The notes beneath the pieces are model-generated. The model did no database searches. It had not been told where the DNA came from and saw only the letters and a list, made by a program, of their open reading frames with translations. The position numbers were made by a program, and so were the translations under genes. From positions 1-37,930 of the forward strand of contig JAOUFJ010000022.1 in assembly GCA_029858255.1 (NCBI GenBank): DNA of 37,930 nt. The letters run 5' to 3'. Below are positions 17,443 to 25,828 of this stretch, in pieces (position 1 is the first letter of the stretch; each line of letters starts with the position of its first letter). The stretch comes from a candidate division WOR-3 bacterium. Lineage in GTDB: Bacteria > Hydrothermota > Tepidihabitantia > SM23-42.

Positions 17443-17516
17443 CGGGGCGTGGCGCAGTGGCTTAGCGCGCATGGTTTGGGACCATGAGGTCGTGGGTTCA
17501 AATCCCACCGCCCCGA
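17443..17516 (+). tRNA. tRNA-Pro (anticodon TGG)
   Basis: A complete 74-nt cloverleaf. The acceptor stem is CGGGGCG with CGCCCCG (17509-17515), the D stem GCGC with GCGC, and the anticodon stem CATGG with CCATG around loop TTTGGGA. The T stem is GTGGG with CCCAC around TTCAAAT. The discriminator is A and CCA is not encoded. Confidence 0.95.
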
Positions 17517-17520
17517 CCTC

Positions 17521-17581
17521 ACTAAATCCTAAATCTCAAATTCTAAACCCTAAACAATACCAAAATACAAAATCCAAATGA
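17521..17581 (+). repeat. A/T-rich dispersed repeat of 'CTAAA'-type units
   Basis: This intergenic stretch after the tRNA is made of degenerate units such as CCTAAATCT, TTCTAAACCC and CAATACCAAAATACAAAA. The type is often seen between genes in uncultured FCB-like genomes, from memory. It has no coding potential. Confidence 0.5.
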
Positions 17582-17619
17582 CCAAAACAGACATCACGAA
17601 CAAAGTGATAATGGGGTGT

Positions 17620-18489
17620 TTATCCGAAGTGCTCTTTTAACAACCTCGCGACCTCAGCCGGCGTCTCGCCAACCTTTATTCCGCAATCCTCAAAGGCCTT
17701 GATCTTTTCCGCCGCCGTGCCAGCGGTCCCAGAGATAATAGCTCCGGCATGGCCCATGCGCTTGTCCGCGGGCGCCGTCTTCCCAGCGATAAAGCCGAAT
17801 ACTGGCTTCTTGAAATTCTTCTTCACGTAGACCGCAGTATCCTGTTCATCACGGCCACCGATCTCGCCCACAACGACCACGGCTTCGGTATCCTTGTCAT
17901 CTGCAAAAAGCTCAAGGCAGTCAATGAATTTAGTCCCGATTATCGAATCGCCACCGATACCCAGACATGTCGATTGACCGAGCCCGCATTTTGTTATCTG
18001 ATCGACGATCTCATATGTTAATGTTCCACTCCTGGATACCACACCAACATTACCTTTCTTGAAAATATGTCCGGGCAAAATGCCCACCTTTGCTTCTTCC
18101 GGAGAAACAACGCCCGGCGAATTAGGGCCTATCAGGCGACTATGTTTATCTTTGAGATACTCAACGACCCTGACCATTTCGATGGCCGGAACACCTTCGG
18201 AAATGCAGACTATAAGTTTGATGCCCGCATCCGTGGCCTCATATACTGCATCAGGTGCGAATTTTGCTGGCACAAAGATGACCGATGTATTCGCGTCTGT
18301 CTTCTTAACTGCCTCAGCGACGCTATTGAAAACAGGAACTCCTTCTACCTTCTGACCGCCTCTTCCTGGAGTCACACCAGCAACAACATTTGTTCCGTAT
18401 TTCACCATCTGCATCGTATGGAAACTACCATCCCTGCCTGTTATGCCTTGAACAAGCAATCTCGTGTTCTTGTCGACAAAAATACTCAT
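17620..18489 (-). CDS. sucD: Succinyl-CoA synthetase (succinate-CoA ligase), alpha subunit
   Basis: This 289-aa protein has the CoA-binding Rossmann N-terminus ([21 protein letters not shown], then [16 protein letters not shown]). The ligase motifs are [18 protein letters not shown] and [10 protein letters not shown], with His247 expected to be the phosphorylated residue. With SucC it interconverts succinyl-CoA and succinate with ATP or GTP formation in the TCA cycle. The start is supported by AAAGGAG 4 nt before ATG 18489. It follows sucC by 15 bp, in the usual order. Confidence 0.96.
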   Translation of the reverse strand: MSIFVDKNTRLLVQGITGRDGSFHTMQMVKYGTNVVAGVTPGRGGQKVEGVPVFNSVAEAVKKTDANTSVIFVPAKFAPDAVYEATDAGIKLIVCISEGVPAIEMVRVVEYLKDKHSRLIGPNSPGVVSPEEAKVGILPGHIFKKGNVGVVSRSGTLTYEIVDQITKCGLGQSTCLGIGGDSIIGTKFIDCLELFADDKDTEAVVVVGEIGGRDEQDTAVYVKKNFKKPVFGFIAGKTAPADKRMGHAGAIISGTAGTAAEKIKAFEDCGIKVGETPAEVARLLKEHFG

Positions 18490-18504
18490 CTTACTCCTTT
18501 CGCC

Positions 18505-19635
18505 TTACTTCAAGAGAGCGATGGATTTCTGGGCACCCTCATCCATTGTCTTGGCAAAAATCAATCCTGCCTCTTTAAGGATCTCCATTGCCTTATCTTC
18601 GTTGGTTCCAGTGAGACGTGCGACTATAGGATGCTTTATGTTCAATGTTTTCTTTGCCTGCAGAATACCATTTGCCACATCGTCACAACGCGTTATTCCT
18701 CCGAATATATTAAAGAAGATCACCCGCACGTTTTCGTCTTTCAGCAGAATCTTCAATGCATTCATGACTTTCTCCGGGGAAGAGGAACCTCCGATATCCA
18801 GGAAGTTCGCAGGTTCACCGCCGAAATGCTTGACCAGATCCATAGTTGCCATTGCCAGACCTGCACCATTGACAACACATCCGATATTTCCACTGAGCCG
18901 CACATATGATAGATCTTGCTCTTTGGCAAGCAATTCATTTTCATCCTCACTCTCTCGGTCACGCATTGCTTCAATTTCAGGATGCCGAAACAACCCATTA
19001 TCATCGAAGTTGATCTTCGCGTCGAGTGCAATCAGCCGCCCCGAACGGTCGACGACCAAAGGATTGATCTCGGCAAGCGAAGAATCAAGCGCAACGAAGA
19101 GCTTATAGAGTTTTGATACAACAGAAGCACACTCAAATGCAATTTTCGGATCGTCATACAGGAACAGGCCGATCTCTCTTGCCTTGTGAAGCATCAAACC
19201 CAGAAGCGAGTCTGCGTACACTTTATATATCGCCTCCGGTTTCTGTCGAGCGATTTCCTCGATCTCGACGCCGCCCTCTTTGCAGGCCATCACTACTGTT
19301 TTCTTCTCTGTCCGGTCAACAATGATACCGAGATAAGCCTCGCTCCCGATATCAACCGCTTCTGAAACCAGTACTTTCTTAACGGGTATGCCCTTTATTT
19401 CCATGTTCAAAATGGATTCGGCATACTGCCTTACCTCATTTTCGTTTTTTGCCAGTTTTATGCCGCCAGCCTTTCCACGGCCGCCTACCATAACCTGTGC
19501 CTTTATGACACAAGGAATACCGATTTCCTTGACAGCAGCCATCACTTCCTCAACCGTACGGCACATCTTCTCCTTTGGCGTCAAAATGCCGTATTTCTTG
19601 AAGATTTCCTTTGCCTGATACTCATGAACCTTCAA
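18505..19635 (-). CDS. sucC: Succinyl-CoA synthetase (succinate-CoA ligase), beta subunit
   Basis: This 376-aa protein has the ATP-grasp fold. It begins with KVHEYQAKEIFKKYGI and contains VIKAQVMVGGRGKAGGIKLA, SLAEINPLVV and a C-terminal GGITRCDDVANGI. It binds nucleotide and, with SucD, forms the tetramer. The start codon is TTG 19635, preceded by AAGGAGG 4 nt upstream; no other start keeps the conserved N-terminus. A promoter lies at 19716-19743 with a palindrome between its two boxes, giving a leader of about 75 nt. Confidence 0.96.
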   Translation of the reverse strand: MKVHEYQAKEIFKKYGILTPKEKMCRTVEEVMAAVKEIGIPCVIKAQVMVGGRGKAGGIKLAKNENEVRQYAESILNMEIKGIPVKKVLVSEAVDIGSEAYLGIIVDRTEKKTVVMACKEGGVEIEEIARQKPEAIYKVYADSLLGLMLHKAREIGLFLYDDPKIAFECASVVSKLYKLFVALDSSLAEINPLVVDRSGRLIALDAKINFDDNGLFRHPEIEAMRDRESEDENELLAKEQDLSYVRLSGNIGCVVNGAGLAMATMDLVKHFGGEPANFLDIGGSSSPEKVMNALKILLKDENVRVIFFNIFGGITRCDDVANGILQAKKTLNIKHPIVARLTGTNEDKAMEILKEAGLIFAKTMDEGAQKSIALLK

Positions 19636-19715
19636 TTTGCCTCCTTGATATTCTTTAACTTGGTGCTTAACATTGACATTTAACGTTCTTTAAATAATGG
19701 ATAAAAACTTGCCAT

Positions 19716-19743
19716 AGAATAGCCAAATATTGGCTTGAGTCAA
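19716..19743 (-). promoter_or_regulatory. Promoter of sucCD
   Basis: On the minus strand: TTGACT (19738-19743), 16 bp, TATTCT (19716-19721). The spacer holds a perfect inverted repeat, AGCCAA-ATA-TTGGCT (19721-19735), just where a repressor could block polymerase. The operator role is inferred. Confidence 0.68.
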
Positions 19744-19826
19744 TACCAATTGCCACCCAGCACTCGCAAGACATTCCGTCTGATCAGCTCTGTTTGGGTT
19801 ACCGAAAATGATCGATGAAAGAGAAG

Positions 19827-20771
19827 TTATTTACTTTCGATGTCTTTTAGGTCGTCAGTCCATTCCGGCACAATCGCTCTAAAAATCGTGTCTATGGTCT
19901 GCCTGAACCCTTCATCGAGACCCAGTCTGTTCAATTCCCCGATGGCTTCACGGTACTCCTGAGTCGTGATGCGACGGTTCATGTCTGGGTACTGTTCCGC
20001 TTTGTGCGTCGGGTAGTATTGAGCCATCACGTTAACCACTGTCCTTTGTGATAGATTCTTACGGATGAATTCAAAACACTCCCTGCTTCCGGCCTTGTTA
20101 TTCGGCAGGACGAGATGGCGGATCAGGAGTCCTTTATGTGCTACGCCATCCTCCACCGACAAATCCCCAACCTGACGATGCATCTCTATCAGCGCCGGTC
20201 TCACCATATCCCAGTAATCTTCAACGGCCGAGTATTTGCCGGCGAGCACATTATCAGCATACTTAATATCCGGCATATAGATATCAACAATGCCCTCTAA
20301 CATTCTCAGAGTTTGTACTGATTCGTAGCCACCGCAGTTATAGACGATGGGCAGATCCAGACCCTTATCCTGGGCAACAGCCAACGCAGCAACTATCTGC
20401 GGTACCCAGGGCGTAGGTGTGACAAAATTGATGTTGTGGCAACCTCGTTCCTGCAGTCTGAGCATCATTTCAGCCAGATCTTCAATGGTCGTCTTCCTAC
20501 CCATCCCCAACTGACTTATTTCATAGTTCTGGCAAAACACACAATGCAAATTGCAGTGGGTCAAAAATATGGTACCCGAACCGTGGCGACCGACGAGCGG
20601 TGGTTCCTCCCCAAAATGTTGATGGTAGGATGAGACTTCAACATCCGCTCCGGCATTGCAGCTGCCCAACTCGCCGCTCAACCTATCGACCCCGCACTCA
20701 CGTGGACACACCTTGCACGGTGTCAGGAGTTCATAGAATTTCTTAACGAGGTCTTTCGTGATTTTCTTCAT
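19827..20771 (-). CDS. Radical SAM protein, PflX/COG1313-like (activase homologue)
   Basis: This 314-aa protein carries the radical SAM cluster motif C-x3-C-x2-C (THCNLHCVFCQN). Extra cysteines at the N-terminus (PCKVCPRECGVDR, then GSCNAG) are typical of the PflX group of pyruvate formate-lyase activating enzyme homologues. It also contains NFVTPTPW, YNCGGYES and DIYMPDIKYAD. The target is unknown for this family, and no glycyl-radical enzyme is nearby. ATG 20771 is preferred to GTG 20774, with a GGTGG element about 6 nt upstream. It lies 42 bp after hypD and is probably co-transcribed. Confidence 0.88.
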   Translation of the reverse strand: MKKITKDLVKKFYELLTPCKVCPRECGVDRLSGELGSCNAGADVEVSSYHQHFGEEPPLVGRHGSGTIFLTHCNLHCVFCQNYEISQLGMGRKTTIEDLAEMMLRLQERGCHNINFVTPTPWVPQIVAALAVAQDKGLDLPIVYNCGGYESVQTLRMLEGIVDIYMPDIKYADNVLAGKYSAVEDYWDMVRPALIEMHRQVGDLSVEDGVAHKGLLIRHLVLPNNKAGSRECFEFIRKNLSQRTVVNVMAQYYPTHKAEQYPDMNRRITTQEYREAIGELNRLGLDEGFRQTIDTIFRAIVPEWTDDLKDIESK

Positions 20772-20813
20772 CACTATCCACCGGATGCGTGAAATTCGCT
20801 AAAATGGAGCACT

Positions 20814-21956
20814 TCAGCGTTTGGGACGCTTTCTTCCCTTCCCTTTCCGTCTTGAACCTTGTCCCAGCCCTCTATCAGCCCTATTTGAGCCTTTTCTGAA
20901 CCTTCTATTAACATCTGCCCCATACTTATAATACGCCGCGCATGAACCTTCGGAAGAAACCATGCACGGACCAACAGGAGTCAATGGCGTGCACTTACCA
21001 CTGAAAAGAGCGCAATCATAAGGCATCTTGAGCCCGAGCAAAACCTGGCCGCATAAGCACCCTTTTGGCTCAACTGACTCTGGAACATGAAGATCAAACT
21101 TCCTGCGCGCATCATAAAGTTCAAAATCTTCACGCAACATCAGACCGGATGCAGGTATAACACCGATCCCACGCCAGCGGCTCTCGCAAACTTCGAATAC
21201 AGTATAGAGGAGCTCTAATGCTTTCCGGTTTCCCTCTGGACTGACCACACGCTCATATTCGATCGTGATGCTACTCTTACCATCAATGATCTGTTTTACC
21301 AGTATCAAGATGCCCTGCAAAATATCGATCGGTTCAAAACCTGTTATGCACCCGGGTATGTGATACTTGTCAGCAAGGAACTCATATGGCCCGCTGCCAA
21401 TGATCGCCGAAACGTGTCCCGGAAGAATCAACGCGTCAACATTGATCTTGGGGGAACCAGCAATGTAGTCAAGCGCTGGTGGTATCAACTTGAAAGCGGG
21501 TAGCAAGTAGAAATTCCCAACATTTTTCTTTTCGGCCGCAATTATTGTTGCCGCAATCGTCGGGGATGTAGTCTCAAAACCCACTCCGAGGAAAACAACT
21601 TCCTTACCGGGATTTCCCTCCGCAATGGCTAATGCATCTAGCGGCGAATAAACAATACGTGGAGAGTATGCCTCCAGAGTAGCTCGTGTGCCGGGTACCC
21701 TGACCATATCCCCGAATGTGGTGATGATGACATTCTTTTGCTGGCTCAGGGCAATACCATAGTCGATTGTCTCCTGAGGAGTAACACAGACCGGACACCC
21801 AGGACCTGAGAGCAGATGGAGATTTGCAGGCAACATTGATCTCATCCCCGATTTGGCGATTGCCATCGTGTGTGTACCACATACTTCCATCAGGCCAATG
21901 GGCCGGTCCACAATTCTGGATATTGCCTTTATGATCTTACCAGCAGTTGTATCCAT
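20814..21956 (-). CDS. hypD: Hydrogenase maturation protein HypD
   Basis: HypD is the iron-sulfur scaffold on which the Fe(CN)2CO unit of NiFe-hydrogenases is built with HypC. This 380-aa protein has the key motifs: MEVCGTHTMAI (Cys26), LLSGPGCPVCVTP (Cys54, Cys57), FEPIDILQGI and the C-terminal cysteine-rich part with GKCTPLTPVGPCMVSSEGSC. Family members normally end soon after that segment; here a basic 31-residue tail (Arg/Lys/Gly rich) follows. AAGGA lies 8 nt before ATG 21956. No other hyp genes or hydrogenase genes are in the window. It sits 80 bp downstream of the GGDEF gene, without a clear promoter of its own. Confidence 0.94.
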   Translation of the reverse strand: MDTTAGKIIKAISRIVDRPIGLMEVCGTHTMAIAKSGMRSMLPANLHLLSGPGCPVCVTPQETIDYGIALSQQKNVIITTFGDMVRVPGTRATLEAYSPRIVYSPLDALAIAEGNPGKEVVFLGVGFETTSPTIAATIIAAEKKNVGNFYLLPAFKLIPPALDYIAGSPKINVDALILPGHVSAIIGSGPYEFLADKYHIPGCITGFEPIDILQGILILVKQIIDGKSSITIEYERVVSPEGNRKALELLYTVFEVCESRWRGIGVIPASGLMLREDFELYDARRKFDLHVPESVEPKGCLCGQVLLGLKMPYDCALFSGKCTPLTPVGPCMVSSEGSCAAYYKYGADVNRRFRKGSNRADRGLGQGSRRKGKGRKRPKR

Positions 21957-22036
21957 CAGAATTTCCTTGTAGTTTGGCTGACGCTACTAATTGCGCACGA
22001 CCATAGGTATCAATGCAGCCACCTCTGCCACCGATA

Positions 22037-23221
22037 CTATATTTTCTCGACTTTAGGATAATGAATACGGACCGTGTTCCGCCCCATACCCTTTGCTTCG
22101 TAGAGGGCGTCATCCGCAGATTTTATCACTTCTGTAACCGTACTACCGTCATCCGGAAATGACGCGACTCCCGCAGAAAAAGTAATCCTGTTCCGCGATT
22201 GTCCGCGGGCAAAATCATACATTTCCAGGTCATGCAGAAGATTCTCCACTATGCGCGCCGTATCTTGTTTCTTGATCTCCGGGCACATCACTATGAATTC
22301 GTCACCGCCATAGCGGGCAATAATATCAGTATCTTCAAAATGTTCCTTAAAGATCTCCGCCAGCTTTATGAGCAGCTGGTCTCCTGCCTGATGGCCAAGA
22401 GAATCATTGAAATCCTTGAACTTATCTAAATCGATGATTGTAATCGAAACGCTGTGCTGAAAACGCCGGGCACGATTCAACTCTTCCTGCAAACGGTCTT
22501 TGAAGTACCCTATGTTGAATAGCTTTGTCAGCGGGTCTGTCGACGCAGAAAATGTAATGTTCTCGAAACTGCGCGTGTTATTAAGCGCGACCGCCGTCAT
22601 CGTTGAGACAATGCCGAGCAAATTCTTCTCCCTCTCGTCAAAATCATTACCGCGGCATATGGCGATCACCCCGAATAGTTTATCCTGGAATACCACTGGA
22701 TAGCATATGTCGGGCTTGAATCCCTCATACGGTTCCTGCATAATTCCGAAGAACTGAAACTCTCTGTTGCCAATTGGAAGTCTTTTCTCAGCCGTAAGTC
22801 CCACCTTACCCTCACCTAATTGATATACTATCTTCGGTATCAGATTGTCATCAATGCCCCGTTCTGCAACTATGTTGAGCCGCTTGCCTTTCTCATTATA
22901 GAGGAATACCGCGAGTTCATCGGCCTCAAGATAATTGGAGAGTAATCCGAGCGTTTCATTTGCTATTTCTTCAGGATTCAAGCGCGCCGTGAGTCTTATC
23001 ATCGATGCAAAGAAGAGATTATTCATCGAGTTGATTCTCTTCAATTCAGCCTTCAAATGATAGTTTTCCCGCTTGTGCCGTTCCAGTTCGTCAGCAAGTA
23101 TGTCACTTCGCACTACTTTCCTCGGCTCTGCTCGCTCGCGGCGTGTGAAGACCGTAACGAATATGAGGATTATCATCAGCGACCCTACACCAATGAGGAC
23201 AAAGAAAGTGCTCATATCCAT
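22037..23221 (-). CDS. GAF-GGDEF protein, probable diguanylate cyclase
   Basis: This 394-aa protein has one N-terminal membrane helix (about 5-25), a short coiled coil (about 40-65) and a GAF-like domain (about 75-215). A GGDEF domain follows (about 222-390) with an intact catalytic loop, RYGGDEF (GGDEF at 305-309). It is expected to make cyclic di-GMP from GTP under control of the GAF domain. The inhibitory site RxxD that should precede the loop reads ExxD (296-299), so product inhibition is probably lost. A leaderless-type promoter is present (23231-23258), with no SD. Confidence 0.92.
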   Translation of the reverse strand: MDMSTFFVLIGVGSLMIILIFVTVFTRRERAEPRKVVRSDILADELERHKRENYHLKAELKRINSMNNLFFASMIRLTARLNPEEIANETLGLLSNYLEADELAVFLYNEKGKRLNIVAERGIDDNLIPKIVYQLGEGKVGLTAEKRLPIGNREFQFFGIMQEPYEGFKPDICYPVVFQDKLFGVIAICRGNDFDEREKNLLGIVSTMTAVALNNTRSFENITFSASTDPLTKLFNIGYFKDRLQEELNRARRFQHSVSITIIDLDKFKDFNDSLGHQAGDQLLIKLAEIFKEHFEDTDIIARYGGDEFIVMCPEIKKQDTARIVENLLHDLEMYDFARGQSRNRITFSAGVASFPDDGSTVTEVIKSADDALYEAKGMGRNTVRIHYPKVEKI

Positions 23222-23230
23222 GATAATTGA

Positions 23231-23258
23231 ATTCTATATGGTTTTGAAAAAAAGTCAA
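23231..23258 (-). promoter_or_regulatory. Promoter of the GGDEF gene, leaderless type
   Basis: On the minus strand: TTGACT (23253-23258), 16 bp, TAGAAT (23231-23236), then 9 nt to ATG 23221. Expected leader 0-3 nt. Confidence 0.72.
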
Positions 23259-23307
23259 CAATATCTTTGTTTTTCTGTAGAACATCAGATCAATAATTAG
23301 CTACATC

Positions 23308-23335
23308 TTGACGCAATCCTTCAAATGAATACAAT
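23308..23335 (+). promoter_or_regulatory. Promoter of the TPR/DUF5683-like gene
   Basis: TTGACG (23308-23313), 16 bp, TACAAT (23330-23335). The leader would be about 35 nt and includes AAGGAG before the start region. Confidence 0.7.
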
Positions 23336-23376
23336 CTATCTGTTTTCCAAACTAATATCAAGGAGATGTGCATTAT

Positions 23377-24126
23377 ATGAACCAGAAATATCTTCTAACA
23401 CTATTCATTTTCCTGGTGAGAATGCCGTACGGACAGTCACCTGAGAATAGCGCACACGAACAGATACTGGCGATCGCAAAAGAGCACTATGACAATGGCG
23501 CTTATGCCCAGGCAATAACCCAGCTCGAGACCATTCTTCCTTATCTGGAGGGGAAAATAGTCATCGATGCCCACGTTATTCTTGCCTTCAATTATGTCGC
23601 GATCGGCGACGACGCGAGCGCCATAGAGCATTTCAAGAATGCGCTTACCCTGGACCCGGAACTTGACCTGGATCAATACGAAACCACGCCGGAAATACTG
23701 GCCGTTTACAAGGAAGCTGCGCAGGAGCAAGCGTATGAGTACGCTGGTTGTTCTTGTTTCATCCCCGGCATCGGGCAAATACTGAAAGGGGATTATACAA
23801 AAGGACGGGCAATAATTGCGACCTCAGCGGTCACGCTGGCTGGCACTCTGGTATCCTGGTCTATTGCTGACGGTAAACGCAGCACTTATCTCTCCCTCGG
23901 TCCTTATGATCTGGATGAGATTGAGGAAGCATACAACGATTATAATCGATGGCGCAGAATAACCGTCTTGTCCGCAACCGTATTCCTGGGCGTCTATGTT
24001 TACAGCATCGTCGATGCGATGATATCACGGATTCCTTCTAAGCTGAATAGATCAAAGAGACAATCGGGAATCATGTTCAAATTTGATAATGAATCCACCG
24101 GTATTAGTTATGTGTTCAAGCTATAG
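23377..24126 (+). CDS. Exported TPR protein with DUF5683-like C-terminus
   Basis: This 249-aa protein has a signal peptide (MNQKYLLTLFIFLVRMPYGQS). Two or three TPR-like helical repeats follow (EQILAIAKEHYDNGAYAQAITQLETIL, and later AFNYVAIGDDASAIEHFKNALTLDPEL). A DUF5683-like part comes next, with FIPGIGQILKGDYTKGRAI and two hydrophobic segments (about 145-165 and 195-215). The start is uncertain between GTG 23368 (SD only 2 nt away) and ATG 23377 (11 nt away). The end overlaps the next lipoprotein gene by 17 nt, so the two form an operon. Function unknown, probably envelope. Confidence 0.72.
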   Translation: MNQKYLLTLFIFLVRMPYGQSPENSAHEQILAIAKEHYDNGAYAQAITQLETILPYLEGKIVIDAHVILAFNYVAIGDDASAIEHFKNALTLDPELDLDQYETTPEILAVYKEAAQEQAYEYAGCSCFIPGIGQILKGDYTKGRAIIATSAVTLAGTLVSWSIADGKRSTYLSLGPYDLDEIEEAYNDYNRWRRITVLSATVFLGVYVYSIVDAMISRIPSKLNRSKRQSGIMFKFDNESTGISYVFKL

Positions 24127-25066
24127 CGCACACCGGTTTTTTATACACATTGCATGCGTTATTGCACTCTGTGCAACACGTTGCCTGGACGCACCGCATG
24201 ACAACCCATACGATCCCGAGAATCCGAATAAGGCATACCTTTCCATCAACGTCAACGAACTGGGATTGTTCGACCTGCAAGGTGCCACTGTCAGTCTGAT
24301 TCATGACGGATCGACAGTGCAGTCAGACACCAGCAACGAACACGGTAGTCTGGTATTTGCAGAAGTAGATCCTGGTATCTACTATCTGCGGGCAGAAGCC
24401 ACCTATTTCTCGGCCGTCGAGCAAGGTCCTGAAACTTTGTGGGCAGGTTTCGAAATATCCCGTATGATCGAAATGCTCACCCTCAATTTCGATGACGAAA
24501 TGCCTGGGGTTTCTACACCTCACCACTTAAGCAGCATTACCGGCATGTGGGAAATCATTGAGGACTATGGCCAACCAGAAGCACATTCGATACCACGCGT
24601 GTATCGGGGTATTGATAGCAGTCCCGAAGAAATTGCCCTATCCTTATGTGATACTGCTGCTCAATACTTCCTTATTGAAACGAAGTTAAAAGTTGAAGAA
24701 TCCTCTTCGGAAAATTGGAGAACCGGCATTGTGTTTAGATACCAGAATGCCTTAAATTGCTACAGATTGCTTTTGTCGCCCGATACAATACAATGCTACT
24801 CGCTGATCAACGGTCAACTCAACGATATCCGCACAGTGGAAAGAGAATCATCCGTTGGTGTCTGGCATACCATCAGGGTAGGACGCCGTCAAGGTGAAGG
24901 GTTGATAAGAATTCGTTTAGATAACGAGACCCTATTCACCCTATATGACAATATCTTCTTGGGCGGGCACGTTGGGTTGATCGTTTCCAATGGCGATGAT
25001 TTTATCCCTGCAGTCGTCGACTTCGACGATGTCAGCATAGATCTATTGTATTCGTATATACAGTAG
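24110..25066 (+). CDS. Probable lipoprotein with concanavalin-like C-terminal domain
   Basis: This 318-aa protein has a hydrophobic leader ending ALCATRC, then the 'DNPYDPENPN' motif typical of FCB-group surface lipoproteins. The lipobox is not canonical. Next comes a carboxypeptidase-regulatory-like beta sandwich (about 42-105: LQGATVSLIHDGSTV, then SLVFAEVDPGIYYLRAEA). The C-terminal domain (about 140-315) resembles lectin-type sandwiches: WRTGIVFRYQN, WHTIRVGRR and DFDDVSI. ATG 24110 lies inside the end of the preceding gene, and an earlier in-frame ATG exists at 24083. Probably a carbohydrate- or surface-binding lipoprotein; this is inference from fold only. Confidence 0.65.
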   Translation: MCSSYSAHRFFIHIACVIALCATRCLDAPHDNPYDPENPNKAYLSINVNELGLFDLQGATVSLIHDGSTVQSDTSNEHGSLVFAEVDPGIYYLRAEATYFSAVEQGPETLWAGFEISRMIEMLTLNFDDEMPGVSTPHHLSSITGMWEIIEDYGQPEAHSIPRVYRGIDSSPEEIALSLCDTAAQYFLIETKLKVEESSSENWRTGIVFRYQNALNCYRLLLSPDTIQCYSLINGQLNDIRTVERESSVGVWHTIRVGRRQGEGLIRIRLDNETLFTLYDNIFLGGHVGLIVSNGDDFIPAVVDFDDVSIDLLYSYIQ

Positions 25067-25069
25067 AAC

Positions 25070-25088
25070 TTCCGGCGGCTCCGCCGAA
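25070..25088. terminator. GC-rich hairpin between convergent genes
   Basis: CGGCGG pairs with CCGCCG around a 2-nt loop, flanked by TTC and GAA, between two stop codons that face each other. No long T-run follows on either strand, so the terminator call is weak. Confidence 0.4.
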
Positions 25089-25108
25089 TATCTCGCTAAG
25101 AATCCCTA

Positions 25109-25606
25109 CTACATCCTTGTGGCTATACCTACTTTGGCGGTGAATTTGTTCACCGTCGTTCCTTCAACAAAAATGAAACCGTAGTCGAGCTGAAGCGGTA
25201 TCTGTGTGTTCTTTGATATCATGATAGCCACACCGGCGAACGCATCAGCGCCGAAATGCATATCAGATTGTCCTTGGGCAAACCATAAATGCAGCACCGG
25301 CGCGAAGCCAATATACGGCTGTAATTTCGCATCACGCCCTGCGAAAGGATATTTGAAGGCAACGGCTGCGGATACATCAATGAGACGTTCGCTGTGAATG
25401 TTGCCGCTCCAGAAACCCAGCATTGGAGAAATCTTGAAATTCTGGATCAAAACATCGACAAACCCGGTCAGAGCATATCCCCAAAAAACATCATCCTCGA
25501 CCCAATAAGGCCCGAATCCTCCCAGAATACCGAGCTCTGACGCAAAGCATGGACCGACCGCCAAAAAACACATCAAGAATACAAGTAGCATAGATTTTTT
25601 GGACAT
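25109..25606 (-). CDS. Small exported outer-membrane beta-barrel-like protein
   Basis: This 165-aa protein starts MSKKSMLLVFLMCFLAVGPCFAS, a signal peptide. Gly- and aromatic-rich amphipathic strands follow (LGILGGFGPYWVEDD, FAPVLHLWFAQGQ, QLDYGFIFVEG). The ORF could extend upstream to 25744, but ATG 25606 has GGAGGAGGAG directly upstream and a consensus promoter lies within the longer version, so the short start is right. It is a single-gene unit and diverges from the TonB-receptor-like gene. Family unknown. Confidence 0.78.
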   Translation of the reverse strand: MSKKSMLLVFLMCFLAVGPCFASELGILGGFGPYWVEDDVFWGYALTGFVDVLIQNFKISPMLGFWSGNIHSERLIDVSAAVAFKYPFAGRDAKLQPYIGFAPVLHLWFAQGQSDMHFGADAFAGVAIMISKNTQIPLQLDYGFIFVEGTTVNKFTAKVGIATRM

Positions 25607-25691
25607 TGCTCCTCCTCCTGTGTGAATCGACACACCCAAGACACAAACTAACAGATAATGCTTTAGACCGCTGCCGACACTTTGCCGCGCA

Positions 25692-25719
25692 ATTATACGA
25701 CCATGATGCCAAATGTCAA
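25692..25719 (-). promoter_or_regulatory. Promoter of the barrel gene at 25109-25606
   Basis: On the minus strand: TTGACA (25714-25719), 16 bp, TATAAT (25692-25697), both perfect. The leader is about 75-80 nt and carries the strong SD. Confidence 0.84.
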
Positions 25720-25794
25720 CCAGCAGCAACGTAACCAAGATCATATAAGAACATCAAACATCGATACACAACCATGCTCCTCCTGACAAGCAAC

Positions 25795-25822
25795 TTGACA
25801 CTGTGATACTGAGTAATATACT
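25795..25822 (+). promoter_or_regulatory. Promoter of the TonB-receptor-like gene, leaderless type
   Basis: TTGACA (25795-25800), 16 bp, TATACT (25817-25822), then 6 nt to ATG 25829. No SD is present. Confidence 0.78.
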
Positions 25823-25828
25823 CAACAA

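Noticed and set aside
20774-20974. Frameshifted or separate ORF overlapping the end of hypD
   Set aside because: It is an alternative frame of the basic tail with no SD, and HypD is already complete before this region.
25607-25744. N-terminal extension of the barrel protein at 25109
   Set aside because: It would precede the signal peptide, overlap the consensus promoter and ignore the strong SD before ATG 25606.
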